DNA of 50,601 nt, taken from assembly GCF_014650995.1 (NCBI RefSeq), contig NZ_BMWA01000042.1, positions 1 through 50,601 on the forward strand, given 5' to 3'. This DNA comes from Streptomyces viridiviolaceus (GTDB taxonomy: Bacteria; Actinomycetota; Actinomycetes; Streptomycetales; Streptomycetaceae). Shown here in pieces: positions 7,327 to 14,922 of the stretch. The notes under the pieces are model-generated. The model ran no database searches. It was given only the letters and a program-made list of their open reading frames with translations, and had not been told where the DNA came from. Position numbers and translations under genes: made by a program. Within the stretch, counting starts at the first letter, position 1, and each line of letters opens with the position of its first letter.

Positions 7327-8177
7327 CGGCCCGCCCTTCGCCAGGGCATGAGGACACGCTCCAGCAGGCGGACGACGGCGTCCGCGCACAGGCCGAACAG
7401 TCCGTAGACGAGGATGCAGACGGCGAGGATGTCGGTGCGGGCGTAACTCTGTGCCTGGGCCATCAGGTAGCCGATGCCGGCGGTGGCGTTGATCTCCTCG
7501 GCGGCGATCAGCGCGATCACGCTGAGTGTCATGGACAGGCGCAGCCCGGCCAGCAGTGACGGCAGTGCCCCGGGGAGCACCACCTGGCGGACGATGGCGA
7601 GTCTGCTCATCCCGAAGCTGCGCATGGCCTCGACCAGTTTGGGGTCGGTGTTGCGTACTCCGCTGGAGGTGGAGACGTACATCGGAAAGGTGGTGGCGAC
7701 GGCGATCAGCAGGATCTTCGCGATCTCGTTGATACCGAACCAGACCATGAACAGGGGGACGAGGGACAGGAAGGGGATGGTGCGCAGGGTCTGCAGGGAG
7801 GAGTCGAGGAGTTCGTCGCCCAGCCGGGTGAACCCGGTGACGACGCCGAGGGTGAGTCCGGTCGTGAGGCCGATCAGCAGGCCGGTCGCGGAGCGGGTCA
7901 GCGAGGTGGCGAGCGCATCGGGGAGCTGGCCGTTGCCCCACAGTTCGCCGACCGCCCGCACGACGTCGGCGGGTGAGGCGAGGACGTCCGGGGTGAGGAG
8001 GCCGGTGGCGGACGCGGCCCACCACAGCAGGAGCAGGGCCAGCGGCCCCAGTGCGCGGACCGTCAGGGTCCAGCCACGCGGCCGGGGACGCCGGACGGCG
8101 GGGCGCGGGGTCACCAGGGTGCCGGTGTCCTTCGCGGGTTTCCCCGCCGTGCCGAGGAGTTCACTGGTGGCCGTCAT
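7323..8177 (-). CDS. ABC transporter permease (SsuC/TauC type)
   Basis: A 284-residue inner-membrane protein with about six hydrophobic helices, beginning with LGPLALLLLWWAASATGLL after a basic cytoplasmic N-terminus. The EAMRSFGMSRLAIVRQVVLPGALPSL segment is the EAA loop that docks on the ATPase, and LRTIPFLSLVPLFMVWFGI is the conserved core of SsuC-type permeases. It overlaps the lipoprotein gene upstream and the ATPase gene downstream by ATGA. Together with the lipoprotein and ATPase it makes a complete importer. Confidence 0.93.
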   Translation of the reverse strand: MTATSELLGTAGKPAKDTGTLVTPRPAVRRPRPRGWTLTVRALGPLALLLLWWAASATGLLTPDVLASPADVVRAVGELWGNGQLPDALATSLTRSATGLLIGLTTGLTLGVVTGFTRLGDELLDSSLQTLRTIPFLSLVPLFMVWFGINEIAKILLIAVATTFPMYVSTSSGVRNTDPKLVEAMRSFGMSRLAIVRQVVLPGALPSLLAGLRLSMTLSVIALIAAEEINATAGIGYLMAQAQSYARTDILAVCILVYGLFGLCADAVVRLLERVLMPWRRAGR

Positions 8178-9175
8178 GACAGCTTCGTGACGTCGAGGAC
8201 GTGACCGGCGATGTCGACCTCGGTGCGGGTGACCTTCTGTTCGGCGTAGAACCGGGCGACCGCCTCGAACCGCTCGATGTCGGCGTCCGTGATGGGCTCG
8301 ACGGTGCCGCCCTTGCCGGTGAACTCGATCTGCACGCGCTTGGTCTCGCCGGTGAGCGCCTGGGGGCCGGCGTCGGTGTTGACGTTGAGGTAGGCGGCCG
8401 GGTCCTTCTTCTCCTTCACACTGCCGTCGTGCAGGTACTGATAGAGGGCCTTGACCACGTCGGGGTGCTGGTCGGCGAAGGCGGTGCGTACGGCGGTGAG
8501 GCTGTAGTTGTCGGAGCCGATGGCCTTGCCGTCGACCACGAAGCGGGCCTTGCCGCCGCCGATCTCGGCGACCGAGTACGTCGCCCACACGGCCCAGGCG
8601 TCGACCTTGCCGGCGTTGAACACGGCGGCGGTCTGGTCGGGGCGCAGGTAGACCCGTTCGACCTTCTCGGCCGGGATCCCCTCTTCGGCGAGCGCCTTGA
8701 GCAGCAGGTACTCGCCGGTGCCGCCCTGGTTGACGGCGACCTTCCGGCCGACCAGGTCCTGGACGGAGTCGATGCCGGAGTCCTCCTTGACGAGGATGCC
8801 CTCGCCGACCGGGTCCGGGGCGGTGGCGGTGAAGAAGGTGAAGCCGGCGTTCTGCGACAGGGAGGTGATGCCCGAGGTGATGGATCCGGTGGCGATGTCG
8901 AGTTGGTCGGCGTTCAGGGCCTGGGCCGCGGGGGCGAACGGCCCGGCGCTGCCGGTCCAGGCGACTTCGGCGTGGACCTCGGCCAGTGCCTTGGCGAGCG
9001 AGCCGTCCTTCTTGCCCCGGGCGAGAACGCCGGCGTTGCCGGGGTCGGGGATGCGGACGGTGACGGTCGCCGGCCTGCCGGCGGCGGTGTCCGCCTGCGA
9101 GGTGCCGCAGCCGGTGAGGAGGGCGAGTGCTGCGGTCACGGCGACGGCGGCGTGGGTGAGTCCGGGAATGCGCAT
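8174..9175 (-). CDS. Sulfonate ABC transporter substrate-binding lipoprotein
   Basis: This 333-residue protein has a lipoprotein signal peptide: a basic start, the hydrophobic run AAVAVTAALA and lipobox LLTGC with Cys23 as the lipidation site. The mature part is an SsuA-like binding protein with LNADQLDIATGSITSGI, DLVGRKVAVNQGGTGEYLL and KVDAWAVWATYSVAEI. It captures substrate outside the membrane for the permease encoded next. The start ATG at 9175 lies seven bases after the stop of the DszB-like gene. It is one of three proteins of this general fold in the operon and the only one with an export signal. Confidence 0.92.
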   Translation of the reverse strand: MRIPGLTHAAVAVTAALALLTGCGTSQADTAAGRPATVTVRIPDPGNAGVLARGKKDGSLAKALAEVHAEVAWTGSAGPFAPAAQALNADQLDIATGSITSGITSLSQNAGFTFFTATAPDPVGEGILVKEDSGIDSVQDLVGRKVAVNQGGTGEYLLLKALAEEGIPAEKVERVYLRPDQTAAVFNAGKVDAWAVWATYSVAEIGGGKARFVVDGKAIGSDNYSLTAVRTAFADQHPDVVKALYQYLHDGSVKEKKDPAAYLNVNTDAGPQALTGETKRVQIEFTGKGGTVEPITDADIERFEAVARFYAEQKVTRTEVDIAGHVLDVTKLS

Positions 9176-9182
9176 GGCGGTC

Positions 9183-10220
9183 CTACGTATCGGTGGTGAG
9201 GGAGGCGGGCGGTCGGGAGGCGGCGGCCCGGCGTCGACGGGCGCGGCGCAGTGGTTCGGGGTCGGCCCAGGCGCGTACGTCGACGGGCTCGGGCAGGAAG
9301 CCGTGGCCCCGCAGGGACACTTCCTGCCGGGCGAGCAGGTCGAGCCGGTCGGCGGACAGGTCGGGGTGCAGCGAGCGGTGGGTGCCCGGCCGGTAGGCGC
9401 CGCGCACGCCCTCGGCACCCGCGCCGGTCTCGGCGCCGAGGATGCGGGCCACCTCATCGGGCTGTTCCGCGGCCCAGTCGGCGGCGCGCAGCAGTTGTGC
9501 GAGGAACCGGTCGACGAGGTCGGGGTGTTCGTCGAGCAGGCGCTGGTGGACGGTGATGGGTCGGGGTGTTCCGTTGTTCACGCGGTGGACGCGGTCGGGC
9601 AGGTCGTCGAGTTCGACGGCGACCTCGGCGCCGGCACGCCGGGCGGCCTCGACGGCCACCGCGCCCTTGACGTAGACGGCGTCGACGTCGCCGCGGGCGA
9701 GGGCGGCCAGTTCGGCCGACCACTGGCCGCCACGACCGTCGGCCGGTACGTCGATCCGGGTGGCGTCCTCCAGGCCGTGTCCGGCGGAGGCCAGCGCGCC
9801 CTCGAAGCCGCGCACGGCCATCGCGCGCCAGAAGTCGATGGGCACCGGATGCCGGGGCAGGGCCAGCCGCAGTCCGCGCAGGGCGGCGGCGCCACGGATG
9901 CCGGAGCCGGGGGCCACGAGGATCGTCTGGCGTTCCTCGATCCAGGTCAGGCCGATCAGCCGGGTCGACTCGCCGCGTGAACGGGCCCACAGGGCGGGCA
10001 CGTTGCCGCCCTCCCGGAACAGGGCGGGCAGGGCGTGCGTGTAGTGGGTGCTGCGGGCGGCGGCGTCCACGTCGGGCGCCCGCTCCTGCAGGGAGCGGAC
10101 GGCGATCCCGTCCGGGGCGAACGCCTCGGACAGCCAGCCCCGGTCGGCGGCGATACCGGTGGCGGTGGGCACGGGACAGCGGGTGAACCACAGGGTTTCG
10201 GGCAGGGGTGGGTGCGACAT
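9183..10220 (-). CDS. DszB-like sulfinate desulfinase homologue
   Basis: A 345-residue protein usually filed as an ABC substrate-binding protein, but it has no signal peptide and keeps the active-site pattern of DszB, the 2'-hydroxybiphenyl-2-sulfinate desulfinase. WFTRCPVPTA places Cys15 where DszB has Cys27 (CPVP motif). THYTHALPALFREGG gives His59 and Arg69, ten residues apart as are His60 and Arg70 of DszB, followed by the matching VPAL block. I infer a cytoplasmic carbon-sulfur bond-cleaving enzyme on a binding-protein fold. The gene is first after the leader peptide and is followed after 7 bases by the lipoprotein gene. Start ATG at 10220 has GGAAGAG upstream. The substrate need not be biphenyl sulfinate. 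Confidence 0.75.
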   Translation of the reverse strand: MSHPPLPETLWFTRCPVPTATGIAADRGWLSEAFAPDGIAVRSLQERAPDVDAAARSTHYTHALPALFREGGNVPALWARSRGESTRLIGLTWIEERQTILVAPGSGIRGAAALRGLRLALPRHPVPIDFWRAMAVRGFEGALASAGHGLEDATRIDVPADGRGGQWSAELAALARGDVDAVYVKGAVAVEAARRAGAEVAVELDDLPDRVHRVNNGTPRPITVHQRLLDEHPDLVDRFLAQLLRAADWAAEQPDEVARILGAETGAGAEGVRGAYRPGTHRSLHPDLSADRLDLLARQEVSLRGHGFLPEPVDVRAWADPEPLRRARRRRAAASRPPASLTTDT

Positions 10221-10373
10221 GAGCTCTTCCGTGAGGAGACCGCGCGTCGCGACGGGCGACGGCGGACGCGTCGGGCACGGGGCGACGGCGAAGCGGTGGG
10301 CAGGGCCGTGCGGCCTCGTGTCGGGGGGTGGTACGGGGGACGGCGGCCGACCGGCGGCGCGACGACGCTCAGG

Positions 10374-10457
10374 TCAGCGACAGGTGGCGGCGGCGATGCG
10401 GCCCAGGTCGATGTGACGGCGCCTGGTGAGCAGGAGCGCGGGGTCGGTGCGGTGCAT
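10374..10457 (-). CDS. Sulfur-operon leader peptide (27 aa)
   Basis: A short frame, ATG at 10457 with AAGGAG seven bases upstream, encodes MHRTDPALLLTRRRHIDLG followed by RIAAATCR. The RRRHIDL core and a Cys just before the stop match the small leader peptides found ahead of cysteine and organosulfur operons in actinobacteria. In that class, translation through the late Cys codon is thought to sense cysteine supply and set expression of the genes behind it. Here the next gene, the DszB-like enzyme, starts 153 bases after the leader stop. I could not define alternative attenuator hairpins with confidence in that GC-rich spacer. Confidence 0.85.
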   Translation of the reverse strand: MHRTDPALLLTRRRHIDLGRIAAATCR

Positions 10458-10510
10458 CGCCTCGCTCCTTCCGGCCGTCCGCGCCGGACTCGTTCCGGCG
10501 GTGTGACGGC

Positions 10511-10540
10511 AGCCTGACACGGGCGCCGAGGGGCGGGCAA
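10511..10540 (-). promoter_or_regulatory. Candidate promoter of the leader peptide and sulfonate operon
   Basis: On the minus strand TTGCCC (10540-10535) and CAGGCT (10516-10511) are spaced by 18 bp, a common arrangement for the main Streptomyces sigma factor. Transcription would begin near 10504, leaving about 45 bases before the leader start codon. A 15-bp dyad lies just upstream of the -35 box. Confidence 0.5.
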
Positions 10541-10546
10541 GCTCCT

Positions 10547-10561
10547 TCCCACCATGTGGGA
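10547..10561. promoter_or_regulatory. Dyad between the sulfonate operon and the IclR gene
   Basis: TCCCAC-CAT-GTGGGA is a perfect 15-bp palindrome. Adding the outer GCTC and GAGC gives an interrupted 27-bp dyad over 10541-10567. It lies directly upstream of the leader promoter and between divergent genes, the usual place for an IclR-family operator. The assignment to the neighbouring IclR protein is inference. Confidence 0.5.
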
Positions 10562-10621
10562 GCGAGCATGAACAGCCTGTTTCAGCAGGTCGCGAGCCGT
10601 CTTGTCGGCATGCCGTCATAT

Positions 10622-10649
10622 GGGAACGTCGGATCCGGCAGACGTTCCC
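10622..10649. promoter_or_regulatory. Second dyad upstream of the IclR gene
   Basis: GGGAACGTC (10622-10630) and GACGTTCCC (10641-10649) form a perfect 9-bp dyad with a 10-base centre. If the IclR protein starts at the GTG at 10692, this lies 43 bases upstream in non-coding DNA and could be an operator. If translation starts at the earlier TTG or ATG it would fall in coding DNA. Confidence 0.45.
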
Positions 10650-10691
10650 GAACCCGACGCGGACGGGCATGGTTCGAGCGAAGGACACGAG

Positions 10692-11465
10692 GTGACGCCG
10701 ACTCCGGTGGCCGGGACGCAGGCGGTTCGCCGTGCGCTGGACGTCCTGCACTGCTTCCACGACAACGGGCCCGACCTCAGCGCCTCGGAGATCGCCCGTC
10801 GGCTGTCGCTGTCGACGTCCACGGCGCACCGGCTGGCCCGCACGCTGCTGGACGCCGGTTTCCTGGAGCAGGATCCCCGGACCGCCCGCTACCGGCTCGG
10901 GCCGGCGGTGACCGAGCTGGGCCGTCTGTCGTACCACCAGCGCGGGCTGCACCTGGCCTCCCCCGAGCTGGCCGATCTGGCCGAGCGCACCGGCGCCACC
11001 GCCGATCTGGCCCTGCGCAACGGCCCGTACGCCGTGATCGTGGCGGGCGGTTCGGTGACGCCCAAGGTGGGGCTGCGCCGACCGCTGCACTCCACGGCGC
11101 TCGGCAAGGTCCTGCTCGCCTGGCCCCGTCCGGGCGAGGGCGGGCCGGAGTCGCTGCCCGCGCTGCGGGCGTTCACCGACCGGACGATCGTCCGCCATGG
11201 GCTGCTGGCGGAGGAGCTGGACCGGGTGCGCGCCCAGCGCTTCGCCCTCAACGACGGCGAATCGGCGCTGGGCATCCGCACCATCGCGGTGCCGGTGCTC
11301 GACCATGTGGAGTCGGCCCGGTTCGCCCTGGCCGTGCGCGGCACGCCCGAACTCGTCACGGACGATCGCAGGGACTGGTTCCTCGACCAGGCGCGCATCT
11401 GTGCGCGGGCTCTCGAGGTCCTGCTGCTCCCGCCGGGGGAACGAGGCGGCGCGGCGGTGCGCTGA
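10692..11465 (+). CDS. IclR-family transcriptional regulator
   Basis: A 257-residue IclR protein. The N-terminal winged helix (residues 5-70) includes AVRRALDVLHCFHDNG, SASEIARRLSLSTSTAHRLARTLL and FLEQDPRTARYRLG. The C-terminal effector domain includes RPLHSTALGKVLLAW and SALGIRTIAVPVLDH. I prefer the GTG at 10692 because AAGGA lies six bases before it and family members start close to VAGTQAVRRAL; an ATG at 10620 and a TTG at 10602 are in frame but poorly supported. It is divergent from the sulfonate operon with two dyads in the gap, so it probably controls that operon. Confidence 0.88.
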   Translation: MTPTPVAGTQAVRRALDVLHCFHDNGPDLSASEIARRLSLSTSTAHRLARTLLDAGFLEQDPRTARYRLGPAVTELGRLSYHQRGLHLASPELADLAERTGATADLALRNGPYAVIVAGGSVTPKVGLRRPLHSTALGKVLLAWPRPGEGGPESLPALRAFTDRTIVRHGLLAEELDRVRAQRFALNDGESALGIRTIAVPVLDHVESARFALAVRGTPELVTDDRRDWFLDQARICARALEVLLLPPGERGGAAVR

Positions 11466-12086
11466 TGGTCACCGGTGCCCTGCTCGGCACCGGCCTGGCC
11501 GGGCAGGGGCTGGGCGTCACGCAGGGGGCCGGGATGGTGCTGCTCGTCGCCGCGGTCGTGGGCGGCCGGCGCACGTCGGCCCACGACCCGCCTCTCGACG
11601 GTCCGGCCGCCGGGAGCGTGCCCCACGCGCACGAGTCCCCGTCCCGTCCCCAGGGGACCGCACAGTCGCTCCTGGCCCGCGACGCCTGGCACGCTGCCCC
11701 ACGCTCGGCATCGCTCGTTCGCCCGTGGGCAGCGCGAGCGGGCCGGCGGGCCGCGCCGAGTCCTGTCACCAGGCGGCGCCGGAAGGGCGCCGGCGGAGGA
11801 GCCGGACGGGCCCGGCCGGTCGCGGAAGCGGAAGGGCGTCGCACCGGGCCGCCGACGGGAGGGAACCGACGCGACGAGACGTCGGGAAGGGCGGGCGCGG
11901 AATCAGGCGGCCAGAGGGCGACACCGCGCGGAACATGCGTGGGCCGGGTCGACATGGAGTCGACGGCTCGGGTGGGCGTGCTCGGCCATGCAGTCTTCAA
12001 CTTCACCAGGCACCCGACGAGTCCCGTCTCACCCGCCGGACGCCACCGGCCACGGCTGCCGACCGCACCGGGCCTAAGGTCGTGGC
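11466..12086. other. 621-bp stretch without a supported gene
   Basis: No frame here shows a family motif, ribosome site and sensible end together. A frame starting with an ATG at 11465 encodes a short hydrophobic stretch but then runs into the aminotransferase gene in a different frame. A 7-bp hairpin (11774-11780 with 11786-11792, loop 5) could be a terminator for the IclR gene. The right end holds the promoter of the aminotransferase. Confidence 0.6.
12075..12080 (+). promoter_or_regulatory. -10 box placed for a leaderless transcript
   Basis: TAAGGT ends exactly six bases before the ATG at 12087, so transcription would begin at or next to the A of the start codon. There is no Shine-Dalgarno sequence before that ATG. 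TAnnnT-N6-ATG is the typical layout of leaderless actinobacterial genes. No good -35 hexamer is seen. Confidence 0.55.
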
Positions 12087-13271
12087 ATGAGCAACGTACG
12101 GATCTCGCGACGCGCCCGGGCCGTGGCCCCGTTCTACGCCATGGAGTTCGGCAAACAGGCCGCCGCGCTGGAGGCCCAGGGGCACCATGTCGTCAAACTC
12201 AGCCTCGGCGAACCTGACTTCGGCGCGCCCCCGGCCGTCCTGGACGCGATGAGCGAGGCCATGGACGGACGGCCCATGGCCTACACCGCGGCCCTCGGAC
12301 TGCCGGCTCTGCGGCAGGCCGTCGCACGGTTCTACCGGGACGCGCACGGTGTCGAGGTCGACTCCTCCCGGGTCGTCGTGACGGCGGGGGCCTCGGCCGC
12401 CCTGGTGCTGGCCGCCGCCGCGCTCGTCGACCCGGGCGACGAGGTGCTCATCGGCGACCCCTCCTATCCGTGCAACCGGCAGATCGTCGAGAGCTTCGGG
12501 GCCCGGGTCACCCTCGTCCCCACCACCGCCGGGACCCGGTTCCAGCTGGACACGGCATCGGTTCGCGCGCACTGGACGGACCGCACCCGCGGGATCATGA
12601 TCGCCACCCCGTCGAACCCGACGGGCACCTCCATGCCGGCCGACGAGCTCGCGGCGATCTGCGACCTCGCGCGCGAGCGCGGCGCCTGGCGCATCGTCGA
12701 CGAGATCTACCTCGACCTCGGCGACCACGACGACCGGGGCCGGCCGCCGCGCAGCGTGCTGTCGTACGACCCCGACGCCGTCGTGGTCAACAGCTTCTCG
12801 AAGTACTTCGGCATGACCGGCTGGAGACTGGGCTGGTGCGTCGTCCCCGAGGGCCTGGTGCCGGCGATGGAGCGTCTGGCGCAGAACTACTTCCTGTGCG
12901 CCTCCGCTCCCGCGCAGCATGCCGCCCTGGCCTGTTTCACCACCGAGTCCCTCGCGGTCTGCGAGGCCCGCCGCGCCGAATTCGCGGAGCGGCGCGCGCT
13001 CGTCCTCGACGGGCTGGAGCGCATCGGGCTGCCGGTCCCCGTCCCGCCCGACGGCGCCTTCTACGTCTACTTCGACGTCAGCCGCACCGGGCTCACCTCG
13101 TGGCAGTTCTGCGAGCGGGCACTGCAGGAGGCACACGTCGCCCTCACTCCGGGCAAGGACTTCGGCGTCCACACGGCGGAGAGCCACGTCCGCCTCTCGT
13201 ACGCGGCGTCGGCCGACGAGCTCCGCGAGGGGATCGCCCGGCTCGGGAAGTTCGTGGCCACGCTCCGGTAG
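12087..13271 (+). CDS. PLP-dependent class I/II aminotransferase
   Basis: A 394-residue fold-type I aminotransferase close to the AspC/AlaT group. The PLP lysine is Lys239 in NSFSKYFGMTGWRLGW. Asn177 in PSNPTG, Asp205 and Tyr208 in VDEIYLDL hold the cofactor, and an Arg in SHVRLSYAAS should bind the substrate carboxylate. The N-terminal FGKQAAALEAQG and LSLGEPDF blocks are also typical. It transfers an amino group between an amino acid and a 2-oxo acid; the specific pair cannot be read. The start is leaderless (see 12075-12080). It stands alone, convergent with the TetR gene nine bases away. Confidence 0.92.
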   Translation: MSNVRISRRARAVAPFYAMEFGKQAAALEAQGHHVVKLSLGEPDFGAPPAVLDAMSEAMDGRPMAYTAALGLPALRQAVARFYRDAHGVEVDSSRVVVTAGASAALVLAAAALVDPGDEVLIGDPSYPCNRQIVESFGARVTLVPTTAGTRFQLDTASVRAHWTDRTRGIMIATPSNPTGTSMPADELAAICDLARERGAWRIVDEIYLDLGDHDDRGRPPRSVLSYDPDAVVVNSFSKYFGMTGWRLGWCVVPEGLVPAMERLAQNYFLCASAPAQHAALACFTTESLAVCEARRAEFAERRALVLDGLERIGLPVPVPPDGAFYVYFDVSRTGLTSWQFCERALQEAHVALTPGKDFGVHTAESHVRLSYAASADELREGIARLGKFVATLR

Positions 13272-13280
13272 GGCGGCCGG

Positions 13281-13877
13281 TCAGTCCGCCTTGCTCACCG
13301 CCGCGTCGAGGAGCGGACCCAGTTCCCGGGCCACGGTGTTCAAGGCACGGACGTCCCGCTCGGCACGGGCGATGAGGACGGCACCTTCCAGGGAGCTGAT
13401 CATGAGCGTGGCGAGCGCGCCGGTCCGCTCCTCGGGAACCCCCATGTCCGCCAGGGCCCGGGCCACCGGCCCGGCCCAGGTGGCGAACGCGGCGGCCGCC
13501 GCCTCCCGCGTGGCCGCGGTGGACTCCGCGCAGTCGACCGTGGCTGCGGCCACGGGGCAGCCGCCCGCGAAGCCGACGGCCTCGTACTCGTCGGTCCACT
13601 GCCGCACCATCTCGGCGAACAGTCCGCCGGGCGTCGGCTCGGGCAGCGCGGCGAGAAAGCGGGCCACGCGGTTGCCGGCGTACCGGCCCGCCCAGCCCAC
13701 CGCCTCGTTGACGAGCTGCTCCTTGCCGCCGGGGAAGTAGTGCTGGAGCGAGCCTCGCGGCGCGGCGGCGTGGGCGGCGACCTCGCGCATCCCGGTGGAG
13801 GCGACGCCGTCGCGCCGGATGAGCTGGGCCGCGCTGAAGACCATCCGTTCGCGCGGCCCACGGTCCGACGGCGCCAT
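13281..13877 (-). CDS. TetR-family regulator (LmrA/YxaF-like)
   Basis: A 198-residue TetR protein. The N-terminal helix-turn-helix (about residues 8-55) contains RERMVFSAAQLIRRDGV, REVAAHAAAPRGSLQHYF and the PGGKEQL turn; the C-terminal ligand domain (FAGGCPVAAATVD, MISSLEGAVLIARAERD) is of the LmrA/YxaF class. The ATG at 13877 follows GGAGG by five bases and is preferred to the GTG at 13892. It is divergent from an NAD(P)-dependent dehydrogenase gene, and two matching palindromes lie between them, so it very probably represses that gene and itself. The inducer is unknown. Confidence 0.9.
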   Translation of the reverse strand: MAPSDRGPRERMVFSAAQLIRRDGVASTGMREVAAHAAAPRGSLQHYFPGGKEQLVNEAVGWAGRYAGNRVARFLAALPEPTPGGLFAEMVRQWTDEYEAVGFAGGCPVAAATVDCAESTAATREAAAAAFATWAGPVARALADMGVPEERTGALATLMISSLEGAVLIARAERDVRALNTVARELGPLLDAAVSKAD

Positions 13878-13916
13878 GTCGACCTCCACCACGTCGTGCG
13901 TGCTCTCGACGCCAGC

Positions 13917-13961
13917 CTATGACCACCGTCATGACGACGGCTACTATGACCACTGTCATAG
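13917..13961. promoter_or_regulatory. Twin TetR operators
   Basis: Site 2 (13944-13961) is CTATGAC-CACT-GTCATAG, a perfect 18-bp palindrome. Site 1 (13917-13934), CTATGAC-CACC-GTCATGA, is the same sequence with one half weakened. The sites have the same orientation and are 27 bp apart centre to centre. This patch is far richer in A and T than its surroundings and sits between the divergent TetR and dehydrogenase genes. Confidence 0.8.
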
Positions 13962-14022
13962 CCGGTGGGGTCGGTGGCCGCGACAGCTTGTCCTCCGCGC
14001 GCGCCAGGAAAGGCGGTGCACC

Positions 14023-14922
14023 GTGTACGTCGGTTTCGTCGGCCTCGGGGTCATGGGGCAGCCCATGGCACTCAACCTCGCCCGTGCGGGGACGCCTCTC
14101 GTCGTCTGGAACCGCACGCCCTCCCGGTGCGCGCCCCTGCGCTCCGCCGGAGCCCAGGTCGCCGCACACGTCGCCGAGGTCTTCGACCGGGCCGAGACCG
14201 TGATCCTCATGCTGGCCGACGAGGCCGCCGTCGACGCGGTGCTGGGGCGCGGCACACAGGACTTCGCCGCGCGCGTCGCGGGTCACACGGTCGTCCACAT
14301 GGGCACGACGTCGGCCGAGTACTCGGGCCGTCTGCAGGACGACGTCCGGGCGGCGGGGGGCCAGTACGTGGAGGCGCCGGTCTCTGGTTCCCGGGTCCCG
14401 GCCGAGCGGGGCGAACTGGTGGGGATGCTGGCGGGTGACGAGGACGCCGTCGAGGCCGTCCGGCCCCTGCTCGGACCCATGTGCCGGGAGACGTTCGCCT
14501 GCGGCGCGGTCCCGGGCGCGCTGCTGATGAAGTTCTCGGTGAACCTGTTCCTGATCACCCTCGTCACCGGGCTCACCGAAGCATTCCACTTCGCCGACCG
14601 GCACGGACTCGACCGACGCCTGCTCCAGGACGTCCTGGACGCGGGCCCGATGGCCAGCGCCGTCTCCCGGATGAAGGCGCCCAAGCTGCTGGCCCGCGAC
14701 TTCACCGTGCAGGCGGCCGCCGCGGACGTCCTGAAGAACAACCGCCTGATCGCTCGGTCCGCCCGCGAGGCCGACCTGGCCTCCCCTCTCCTCGACGTCT
14801 GCCACACCCTCTACGGCGAGGCCGTCGCGCAGGGCCACGGCGACGAGGACATGGTGGCCGTGCTGCACGCACTGGAGGCCAGGACCGCGCAGCTCATGCC
14901 AGGGCGTTCACCGCTGCCGTGA
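14023..14922 (+). CDS. 3-hydroxyisobutyrate dehydrogenase-family NAD(P)-dependent oxidoreductase
   Basis: A 299-residue beta-hydroxyacid dehydrogenase. It opens with the dinucleotide-binding motif VGFVGLGVMGQPMALNLA, has the substrate block EAPVSGSRVPAERGEL, and the catalytic Lys in ALLMKFSVNLF. Members reduce or oxidise small beta-hydroxy acids or, in the imine-reductase-like branch, other C=O or C=N bonds. The GTG at 14023 is chosen because it opens the Rossmann motif and follows GGAAAGG; the frame upstream is only the operator region. Its last 29 bases overlap the convergent srsC-like gene. The TetR gene next door is its likely repressor. Confidence 0.88.
   Translation: MYVGFVGLGVMGQPMALNLARAGTPLVVWNRTPSRCAPLRSAGAQVAAHVAEVFDRAETVILMLADEAAVDAVLGRGTQDFAARVAGHTVVHMGTTSAEYSGRLQDDVRAAGGQYVEAPVSGSRVPAERGELVGMLAGDEDAVEAVRPLLGPMCRETFACGAVPGALLMKFSVNLFLITLVTGLTEAFHFADRHGLDRRLLQDVLDAGPMASAVSRMKAPKLLARDFTVQAAAADVLKNNRLIARSAREADLASPLLDVCHTLYGEAVAQGHGDEDMVAVLHALEARTAQLMPGRSPLP

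Noticed and set aside
5741..7357. 538-residue fusion of the second binding-like protein with upstream sequence
   Set aside because: The first 251 residues are an out-of-frame reading of the ATPase gene. The ATGA overlap at 6601-6604 fixes the real start.
4657..10457. Complete dibenzothiophene (dszABC) pathway
   Set aside because: Only a DszB-like protein and one SsuD-like monooxygenase are present. There is no DszC-type sulfide monooxygenase or flavin reductase, so the biphenyl pathway is not supported.
10556..12217. Long plus-strand frame across the IclR gene and the 621-bp gap, including a hydrophobic stretch after an ATG at 11465
   Set aside because: The first half shadows the IclR gene, and the rest has no family motif and runs 131 bases into the aminotransferase gene in a different frame. 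The hydrophobic stretch is about 35 residues and ends in low-complexity text.
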